Below are positions 5,099 through 10,311 of a DNA stretch of 10,311 nucleotides, piece after piece. Below the pieces are notes generated by a model, which saw only the letters and a list, made by a program, of their open reading frames with translations, did no database searches and was not told the DNA's origin. The DNA comes from Thauera sp. (GTDB taxonomy: Bacteria > Pseudomonadota > Gammaproteobacteria > Burkholderiales > Rhodocyclaceae): assembly GCA_003446655.1 (NCBI GenBank), contig DMCZ01000212.1, forward strand, positions 21,930 through 32,240, in the 5' to 3' direction. The translations under genes were made by a program, and so were the position numbers. The stretch's first letter is position 1; the number at the start of each line of letters is the position of its first letter.

Positions 5099-7654
5099 TC
5101 ACCAGTCTGCCTTCACCGCCAGGACCGCCGAGCGCTGCATCGCGTGCCGCCCGGCCAGCCGCGCTACCAGCGCCGCCAGGACCACCAGGGTCACCGCGAA
5201 CAGCGCGAGCGCCCCCCAGGGCACTGCCACGTCCATGCTCCAGTGGAAGCTCTGACGGTTGATGATCTCGATCAGCACCCACGCGATGGCGCCGCCGGCA
5301 AGCAGCCCGGCGAGCACGCCCATGCCGGCCGTCAGCGCACCTTCCACCGCAATCAGGCGGCCGACCTCAGCGCGGGTGAAGCCGAGGTGGCGCAGCATGC
5401 CGAATTCACCCTGGCGGGTGGTGGCAAGCGCGGCGAAGGTGGTGGCGATGCCGAACAGCCCGATCAGCACCGCCACCGCCTCCATCAGGTAGGTGATCAG
5501 AAAGGTGCGGTCGAAGATCTCGAGGCTGAGCGCGCGGATCTCGCCGGGCAAGGCGATGGTGATGTGCTCTGCGCCGAAGCGCGCGCGCAGCGCCTCGGCA
5601 ACCGCAGCGGGCGGCGTGCCGGGAGCGACGCGCAGCGCCGCATCGTTGATGCGCTCGTCGCCGGTGAGCCGGACGTAGTCGCCGCTTTCGATCAGCGCCG
5701 CGCCATGCTGGCGGGCATAGTCCCGCCACACCCCAGCCACGGCGAAAGCCTGCACCCGCCCACCCAGCGGCAGCTCGAACCGGCTGCCGCGCTGCAGGTC
5801 GTGACGGTCTGCCGCAGCCTCGGAGACCCATATCGGCGGCAGACTGTCGACATGCTCCACCGGCGACATCGAGCCGCTCACCAGCGGCAGCCCCCAGTTA
5901 CCTTGCGCCGGCCGTGCCAGCACGCTGAACAAGGGCTCTTCGTCCGACAGCCGGAGGTTGACAAGCCGGGTCGTATCTACCTTATCCACGCCCTTGATCG
6001 CGGCGATCTCTGCCAGCGCCTCCGGATCAAGATAGCCGCTACCCGAAGACGACGACGCACGCACGTACAGATCGGCCGGCAGCACCTGCGCCAGCCATTC
6101 ATCGACCGACACGCGGAAAGAGCTGACCATGATCGCCATCGACACCGCAAGCGCCACGCTCGCGATCACGCCCGCTCCGGCGACCACCGCCTGCCCGGGC
6201 GTCGCCGACAGGCGTGCGTGCGCCAGCCGCCAGGTCACACCGCGCCCGCGCCTGAGCAGCGGAAGCGCCGCGCGCGCCAGCGCCGGCAAGCCCAGCACCG
6301 TCCCGCCGAGCACGAACATCACCGCCGCATAGCCGCCGACCGGGATCCCGCCAAGCGCGGGCAAGGTGCAGGCAACCCCTGCCAGCGCCAGCATCGCCAC
6401 GGCGTGCCGGGTGCGAAGCTGCGCCTGCGGCAGACCGGCGCGCTCGCCTTCGCCCGCCCGCAGGGCACGCGCCGGAGGAACCCGCGACGCAGCGCGCGCC
6501 GGCAGCCAGGTGCCAGCGACACCAGCGAACACACCCAGCAGCAGATAGCCGAAACTGAGGCCCGCATCGAACTGCAGCGCCGGCGCCAGGCCGCGGAAGA
6601 ATCCCGCCCCCAGATCGCCCCCGACCAGCCGGAAGGCGCCCGCCGCGAGCGCATGCCCGAGCGCCACGCCGAACACCCCGCCAACCATGCCGACCGCCGC
6701 GCCCTCGGCGAGCAACCCGTGCATCAGCTCGCGCCGCTCCAGGCCAAGCGCGCGCAGCAGCGCGAACTCCCGCCGTCTGCGCGCCACCGACAGCAACTGC
6801 GTCGAGAACACCAGGAAACCGCCGGTCAGCAGTGCGATCGCGGCCAGCATGGTGAGATTCACCCGGTAGGCCCGCGACAGCGTGCCGACCTCTTGCGCTG
6901 CGGCCTCTGGCTCACGCAGCGCCAGCCCCGGTGGCAGCAGCGGCGACAGCGTGGCGATGCCCGCCGCCGGGCTCAACCCATCAGCGAGCTTCAGGTCCAC
7001 CCGGCTGAGCACACCGACTCGCCCGAAGCGCTGCTGGGCCCCGGCAATGTCCATGACACCCAGAACGCCCGCTGCACCCGGCACACGCCCGGCCAGCTCG
7101 AGGCTGAAGCCGCGCACTCCCGACTGCACCCGCAGCTTGCCCTGCTCGAGGGCCGGCGGCTGCGGCGCACCGTCCATGCCGCGATGCGGCTGAGAAAGCC
7201 GCACACGGGCCTCGTCGGTAAGGAACACGTTATCCGCCTGCAGCGCGGCAAAGCGTCCGTCCTCATCCCCCGCGCGCTCGGCGAGGGGCACCAGCCCGGG
7301 CTGCACGCGCAGCACGCGGAACAGATCCACCCCCAGGATACGAAGGCTGTCGTCGCGGCCGGGCAGGCGCACCTCAAGCTCCAGCACCGGGCTGGCGACC
7401 GCCACCTCGGGGCGCGCGGCGAGCTGTGCGAACACCGCCTCGTCGAAGCCGTCGCGCGGACCTACCAGCTGCAGATCCGCCTCGCCGGCCAGCAGCCGCA
7501 TGCCACGGCCGAACTCGTCGAGCGCCGCAGCGTGGATGAGTTGCACCGCAAGCCCGAGCGCCACCCCGAGCGCGATGGCCAGCAGCGACAGCGCCGTGGC
7601 GAGCCGCCGGCGTAGCAGGCTGGCGAGAAAGACGCGACGCAGCGATGGACTCAC
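5099..7654 (-). CDS. FtsX/MacB-type ABC transporter permease, 10 TM segments
   Basis: This 851-residue inner-membrane protein has about ten hydrophobic segments, near residues 19-42, 265-290, 317-342, 366-388, 416-435, 441-466, 489-512, 718-745, 768-797 and 810-834. Two large periplasmic stretches (about 43-264 and 513-717) each precede a three-helix FtsX domain. After TM2 and TM8 come the cytoplasmic coupling motifs EFALLRALGLERREL and EFGMLRHLGFTRAEV, typical of type VII (MacB/LolCE-like) permeases. The architecture is two FtsX units in one chain, as in YbbP; related AttF/AttG systems split them. Such proteins transmit ATP-driven motion to the periplasm rather than forming a classic import channel (family knowledge). 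The start is a GTG whose last three bases share the ATPase stop (GTGA), giving a 4-base overlap and likely coupling. An in-frame extension to 8308 runs through the ATPase gene and is a shadow. Substrate unknown. Confidence 0.9.
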   Translation of the reverse strand: MSPSLRRVFLASLLRRRLATALSLLAIALGVALGLAVQLIHAAALDEFGRGMRLLAGEADLQLVGPRDGFDEAVFAQLAARPEVAVASPVLELEVRLPGRDDSLRILGVDLFRVLRVQPGLVPLAERAGDEDGRFAALQADNVFLTDEARVRLSQPHRGMDGAPQPPALEQGKLRVQSGVRGFSLELAGRVPGAAGVLGVMDIAGAQQRFGRVGVLSRVDLKLADGLSPAAGIATLSPLLPPGLALREPEAAAQEVGTLSRAYRVNLTMLAAIALLTGGFLVFSTQLLSVARRRREFALLRALGLERRELMHGLLAEGAAVGMVGGVFGVALGHALAAGAFRLVGGDLGAGFFRGLAPALQFDAGLSFGYLLLGVFAGVAGTWLPARAASRVPPARALRAGEGERAGLPQAQLRTRHAVAMLALAGVACTLPALGGIPVGGYAAVMFVLGGTVLGLPALARAALPLLRRGRGVTWRLAHARLSATPGQAVVAGAGVIASVALAVSMAIMVSSFRVSVDEWLAQVLPADLYVRASSSSGSGYLDPEALAEIAAIKGVDKVDTTRLVNLRLSDEEPLFSVLARPAQGNWGLPLVSGSMSPVEHVDSLPPIWVSEAAADRHDLQRGSRFELPLGGRVQAFAVAGVWRDYARQHGAALIESGDYVRLTGDERINDAALRVAPGTPPAAVAEALRARFGAEHITIALPGEIRALSLEIFDRTFLITYLMEAVAVLIGLFGIATTFAALATTRQGEFGMLRHLGFTRAEVGRLIAVEGALTAGMGVLAGLLAGGAIAWVLIEIINRQSFHWSMDVAVPWGALALFAVTLVVLAALVARLAGRHAMQRSAVLAVKADW

Positions 7655-8328
7655 ACGCGCCTCGTGATGTCGTGCAGGCCGTCGGCACGCAGCTCCAGAA
7701 CACGGTCCGCCCGCGCTGCCGCGGTGCGCGAATGCGTGACCAGCACGCCGGCTGCCCGGCTGTCGCGAATCTGCCCGAGCAGCAGGTCGAGCACCCCGCT
7801 GGCGCGTTCGGGATCGAGGTTGCCGGTCGGCTCGTCCGCGAGCACCAGATGCGGCCGATGCACCAGCGCACGCGCGATCGCGACGCGCTGCAGTTCGCCT
7901 CCGGACAGCTGCTGCGGCGGATCCTCGGCGCGGCCACCCAGACCGACGCGCTCGAGCATCGTGCGCGCACGCCCGGCGGCAGACCCTTCGGGCTCTCGCA
8001 GCAACCACAGCGGCAGGGCCACGTTCTGCAGCAGGTTGAGGTGGGGCAGGATGTGGAAAGCCTGGAAAACGAAACCGAAATGGCTGCGCCGCAGCCGCGC
8101 CATGGTGTCGTCGTCCAGGCGGTCGACGCGCGAAGGTCCGACCTGGATCTCGCCGCCATCGATCGGCTCGAGGCCGGCGATGCAGTTGAGCAGCGTCGAC
8201 TTGCCCACGCCGGACTCGCCCACGATCGCCACGCACTCGCCCGAATCCACGCGCAGTGACAGGCGATCGAACAGCACGCGCGGCGGCGTGCCGGGCAAGG
8301 TCTTGCACAGATGGCGAAGTTCCAGCAT
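7651..8328 (-). CDS. ABC transporter ATP-binding protein, LolD/YbbA/MacB-type
   Basis: This 225-residue cytoplasmic ATPase has every expected motif: Walker A GESGVGKST at 37-45, Q-loop glutamine 89 in FGFVFQ, signature LSGGELQRVAIARAL starting at 141, Walker B LVLADEP at 161-167 with catalytic E166, D-loop GNLD, and switch histidine 199 in VTHS. Its length and the text LADEPTGNLD place it in the LolD/YbbA/MacB group, which pairs with FtsX-type permeases. That fits the overlapping downstream gene. It is the first gene of the cassette, starting at the ATG at 8328. The ribosome site is weak (GGA about 12 bases upstream), so expression may be low or the start may be slightly off. It energises the permease encoded next; the transported molecule is not revealed by the sequence. 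Confidence 0.94.
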   Translation of the reverse strand: MLELRHLCKTLPGTPPRVLFDRLSLRVDSGECVAIVGESGVGKSTLLNCIAGLEPIDGGEIQVGPSRVDRLDDDTMARLRRSHFGFVFQAFHILPHLNLLQNVALPLWLLREPEGSAAGRARTMLERVGLGGRAEDPPQQLSGGELQRVAIARALVHRPHLVLADEPTGNLDPERASGVLDLLLGQIRDSRAAGVLVTHSRTAAARADRVLELRADGLHDITRRV

Positions 8329-8537
8329 GTCAGGCGAATCCGGGTGAGGCGCTCAAGCAAGTTGGCGAAGGGTCGGCGTCACGCCCGTCCTCCGGCGCAT
8401 GCCCGCGATTGTGTCAGCTTGAAGTGCGGAAAGTTGCATGAATGGATATCGCGGGCTCGCCCGCAAGGCCTGCTGGATCGCCCCCCTCCAGACCTCGCGA
8501 TCGCCATGGCACGCGCAAACGGTGCGATCCGCAGCAC

Positions 8538-8558
8538 CGCGGCCGCAGGCCTGCCGCG
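8538..8558. promoter_or_regulatory. inverted repeat with nested palindrome, candidate operator of hpnC
   Basis: Bases 8538-8543 (CGCGGC) and 8553-8558 (GCCGCG) are inverted repeats. Inside lies the perfect 10-base palindrome GCAGGCCTGC at 8545-8554. The element ends two bases before the TATACT box, so it covers the region where RNA polymerase would contact the -35 and spacer. A repressor site is possible; chance in GC-rich DNA is also possible. Confidence 0.3.
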
Positions 8559-8559
8559 C

Positions 8560-8565
8560 TATACT
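8560..8565 (+). promoter_or_regulatory. candidate -10 box for hpnC
   Basis: TATACT matches the sigma-70 consensus at 5 of 6 positions and lies 55 bases before the hpnC ATG, predicting a leader of about 50 bases. The -35 position at 17-bp spacing (8537-8542) is GC-rich and does not match TTGACA, so an activator or another sigma factor may be needed. Confidence 0.4.
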
Positions 8566-8620
8566 CCCGGCCCTTGCGATGCATTCACCGGCTTGCGGTG
8601 ACGTCCGCCCCGGGGTCCCG

Positions 8621-9469
8621 ATGCCGGTCGAGCACTACGAAAACTTCCCTGTCGCTTCGCTGCTGCTGCCGGCGCGCCTGCGCGAACCCGTGGAGGCAAT
8701 TTACGCATTTGCCCGCAGCGCCGATGACGTGGCCGACGAGGGTGACGCGCCGCCGGTCGTCCGTCTCGCCCGACTGCACGACTACCAGCTGGCCCTCGAA
8801 AACTGCGCACACGGCAACCCGGTACTCGATCCATCGCTCGCGCCGATGTTTGCGCGCCTTGGAAGCGCGATCTCGTCCCATACCCTGCCGCTGCAGCCCT
8901 TTCGCGACCTGCTCGACGCCTTCATGCAGGATGTGGGCAAGACGCGCTACCGCGACTTCGACGAACTCCTCGACTACTGCCGGCGTTCGGCTAACCCGGT
9001 CGGACGCCTGATGCTTCATCTCTACGATGCCGCCACGCACGACAACCTGCGGCGCTCGGACGCGATCTGCACCAGCCTGCAGTTGATCAACTTCTGGCAG
9101 GACGTCGCGATCGACTGGCACAAGGGGCGCATCTACCTGCCGCAGGACGACATGACGCGCTTCGGTGTAGACGAAGCCGCACTGGATCGCATGGCGCGCA
9201 CCGACGCACCGGTGAGCGCGAACTGGCAGTCCCTGCTCGCCTTCGAAGTGCAACGCGCCCGCGCCATGATGCTGGAGGGCGCCCCGCTCGCCCGCGCGCT
9301 GCCCGGACGCATCGGCTGGGAACTGCGCCTGGTGGTGCTCGGCGGCCTGCGCATCCTCGAACGCATCGAGGCGGTCGGCTACGATGTCTTCCGCCACCGC
9401 CCTGCGCTCCGCCGCAGCGACTGGCTGCGCCTGGGCTGGCGCGCACTGACTTTCGGAAAACCCGCATGA
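8621..9469 (+). CDS. hpnC: Hydroxysqualene synthase HpnC (squalene/phytoene synthase family)
   Basis: This 282-residue protein is of the trans-isoprenyl diphosphate synthase (squalene/phytoene synthase) family. HpnC converts presqualene diphosphate to hydroxysqualene, the second of three steps from farnesyl diphosphate to squalene. The two Asp-rich Mg/diphosphate sites are visible: DDVADE at 35-40, and NFWQDVAID at 157-165 followed by KGRIYLP. The HpnC-like N-terminus VEHYENFPVASLLLP supports the ATG at 8621; in-frame starts at 8579 and 8438 only add low-similarity, GC-driven sequence. The ribosome site is poor (GGGG five to six bases upstream). The stop overlaps the hpnD start by four bases (ATGA). 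It heads an hpnC-hpnD-hpnE operon that supplies squalene for hopanoids. HpnC is separated from HpnD by its order and by the DVAID variant of the second motif. Confidence 0.93.
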   Translation: MPVEHYENFPVASLLLPARLREPVEAIYAFARSADDVADEGDAPPVVRLARLHDYQLALENCAHGNPVLDPSLAPMFARLGSAISSHTLPLQPFRDLLDAFMQDVGKTRYRDFDELLDYCRRSANPVGRLMLHLYDAATHDNLRRSDAICTSLQLINFWQDVAIDWHKGRIYLPQDDMTRFGVDEAALDRMARTDAPVSANWQSLLAFEVQRARAMMLEGAPLARALPGRIGWELRLVVLGGLRILERIEAVGYDVFRHRPALRRSDWLRLGWRALTFGKPA

Positions 9470-10299
9470 ATCCGCACGACTACTGTCAGGACAAGGCCGC
9501 CAAGAGCGGCTCGAGCTTCTACTACAGCTTCATGTTCCTGCCCGCAGAACGCCGCCAGGCGATCACCGCGCTGTACGCCTTCTGCCGCGAGGTGGACGAC
9601 GTGGTGGACGAGTGCCACGACCTGTCGCTGGCGCAGACCAAGCTCGACTGGTGGCGGCAGGAAGTCGGGCGCATCTACGGCGGCACGCCGACGCATCCGG
9701 TGGGCCACGCCCTGAAGGACGTTCTGGAGCGCTTTCGCCTGCCGCAGGAGCAGCTGCTCGAGATCATCGACGGCATGGCGATGGACCTGGCGCAGACGCG
9801 CTATCTCGACTTCAAGGGCCTGCAGCTCTACTGCTACCGCGTGGCCAGCGTGGTCGGCCTGCTCGCCGCCGAGATCTTCGGCTACCAGGACCGCCAGACG
9901 CTCAAGTACGCGCACGACCTCGGCCTCGCCTTCCAGCTCACCAACATCATCCGCGATGTCGGCGAGGACGCCCGCCGCGGCCGCATCTACCTGCCAATCG
10001 AGGATCTGCAGCGCTTCAACGTGCCCGCCAAGGACATCCTCGAGGCGCGCTACTCCGACGCCTTCCGCGAGCTGATGGCCTTCCAGGCCGAGCGCGCGGA
10101 GCGCTTCTACGACCAGGCCTTCGCCCAGCTGCCGGCGGTGGACCGCAAGGCGCAGCGCCCGGGCCTGGTGATGGCGGCGATCTACCGCACCCTGCTGCGC
10201 GAGATCGCGCGCGACGGCTTCCAGGTGCTCGACCGCCGCACCTCGCTGACCCCGCTGCGCAAGGTGTGGCTGGCGGGTACCACCTGGTTCCGCGCATGA
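9466..10299 (+). CDS. hpnD: Presqualene diphosphate synthase HpnD
   Basis: This 277-residue squalene/phytoene synthase-family enzyme condenses two farnesyl diphosphates head-to-head to presqualene diphosphate, the step before HpnC. The first Asp-rich motif DDVVDE is at 44-49, and the second is NIIRDVGED at 160-168, followed by RGRIYLP. The N-terminus has the family text KSGSSFYYSFMFLP. Length is as expected for the family (about 275-290). The start ATG overlaps the hpnC stop (ATGA), and the stop overlaps the next ATG in the same way. Three genes are thus translationally linked, and their products act on successive unstable or hydrophobic intermediates. Some automated pipelines label such genes phytoene synthase; the paired hpnC makes HpnD the better call. 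Confidence 0.94.
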   Translation: MNPHDYCQDKAAKSGSSFYYSFMFLPAERRQAITALYAFCREVDDVVDECHDLSLAQTKLDWWRQEVGRIYGGTPTHPVGHALKDVLERFRLPQEQLLEIIDGMAMDLAQTRYLDFKGLQLYCYRVASVVGLLAAEIFGYQDRQTLKYAHDLGLAFQLTNIIRDVGEDARRGRIYLPIEDLQRFNVPAKDILEARYSDAFRELMAFQAERAERFYDQAFAQLPAVDRKAQRPGLVMAAIYRTLLREIARDGFQVLDRRTSLTPLRKVWLAGTTWFRA

Positions 10300-10311
10300 G
10301 CGCGCCAGACA
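10296..10311 (+). CDS. start of the next gene, probably hpnE (hydroxysqualene dehydroxylase), truncated by the window edge
   Basis: An ATG overlapping the hpnD stop (ATGA) opens a frame reading MSAPD before the window ends. Five residues allow no family assignment. The position directly after hpnC-hpnD, with the same coupling overlap, makes the flavoprotein hydroxysqualene dehydroxylase HpnE the expected product (inference from known operon order). Confidence 0.5.

Larger units (their letters stand above)
8329..8620. other. divergent intergenic region between the ABC cassette and hpnC
   Basis: This 292-base stretch should hold promoters for both directions. I see a perfect hairpin at 8451-8464 (GCGGG-CTCG-CCCGC), an 8-base palindrome GCGATCGC at 8497-8504, a nested inverted repeat at 8538-8558 and a TATACT box at 8560-8565. 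On the minus strand a CACAAT (4 of 6) near 8408-8413 is the only candidate -10 for the ABC genes, without a -35. An open frame from 8438 continues into hpnC but shows no family similarity before 8621, so I treat it as non-coding. Confidence 0.5.

Noticed and set aside
2796..5262. Two long plus-strand open frames (2796-4118 and 3571-5262) across the rmlB / AttH-like junction
   Set aside because: They run across gene boundaries and the intergenic gap, antisense to two recognised genes, with low-complexity Arg/Ala/Pro composition.
4916..7615. 899-codon open frame on the plus strand opposite the permease
   Set aside because: Exceptionally long, but its translation is dominated by Arg, Gln, His and Pro with no hydrophobic core or motif. 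The minus-strand frame encodes a clear FtsX permease, so this is a GC-driven antisense shadow.
7655..8308. N-terminal extension of the permease frame to 8308, which would look like a fusion protein
   Set aside because: The extra 218 residues are the out-of-frame reading of the ATPase gene. The GTG at 7654 with GTGA overlap is the natural start.
8451..8464. Intrinsic terminator in the divergent region
   Set aside because: A GC hairpin is present, but no T-tract follows on either strand and no gene ends there.
8438..8620. 61-codon N-terminal extension of hpnC
   Set aside because: No family similarity and GC-biased composition; it would also remove the whole candidate promoter region. The HpnC family N-terminus begins at 8621.
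1..10311. Mobile element, CRISPR array, attachment site or tRNA-associated island
   Set aside because: No transposase, integrase, direct-repeat array or terminal repeats were seen. The tRNA gene is followed by ordinary housekeeping-type genes with matching composition, and its 3' end, where integration would occur, is outside the window.

Overview
The window looks like chromosomal DNA from a GC-rich betaproteobacterium. The Rhodocyclales (Azoarcus/Thauera-type) are my best guess, judged from protein flavour, very high GC and the hpnC-hpnD-hpnE squalene route; this is an inference from memory, not from a search. Coding density is high and adjacent genes often overlap by 4 bases (ATGA or GTGA). 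I see no insertion sequence, CRISPR array, phage gene, rRNA or obvious foreign segment.

Layout, left to right. (1) Positions 1-48 hold the 5' part of a tRNA-Leu gene (anticodon TAG) on the minus strand, cut by the window edge, with its own TATAAT box and a small leader hairpin. (2) Positions 165-3671, minus strand, carry a nucleotide-sugar cluster read rmlB -> rmlD -> manC. It makes intermediates for dTDP-L-rhamnose and GDP-D-mannose. The usual rmlA and rmlC partners are not here. (3) Positions 3850-8328, minus strand, carry a three-gene transport cassette read ATPase -> 10-TM FtsX/MacB-type permease -> secreted AttH/CrtC-type double-calycin protein. (4) Positions 8329-8620 are a divergent intergenic region with a candidate -10 box and inverted repeats. 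(5) From 8621 on, plus strand, lie hpnC, hpnD and the first codons of the next gene (probably hpnE), which convert farnesyl diphosphate to squalene for hopanoids.

The common theme is the cell envelope: sugar precursors for LPS, capsule or exopolysaccharide; a lolD/ybbA-like ABC system that probably acts on a lipid-like molecule in the inner membrane or periplasm; and triterpene lipid synthesis. The least understood part is the ABC + AttH/CrtC-like cassette. Its family is annotated in many proteobacteria, but to my knowledge its substrate is not established. Its divergent placement beside squalene genes gives a testable but weak hint of a terpenoid or hydrophobic ligand. Everything else is a recognisable family in unremarkable condition, with no frameshift or lost catalytic motif seen.
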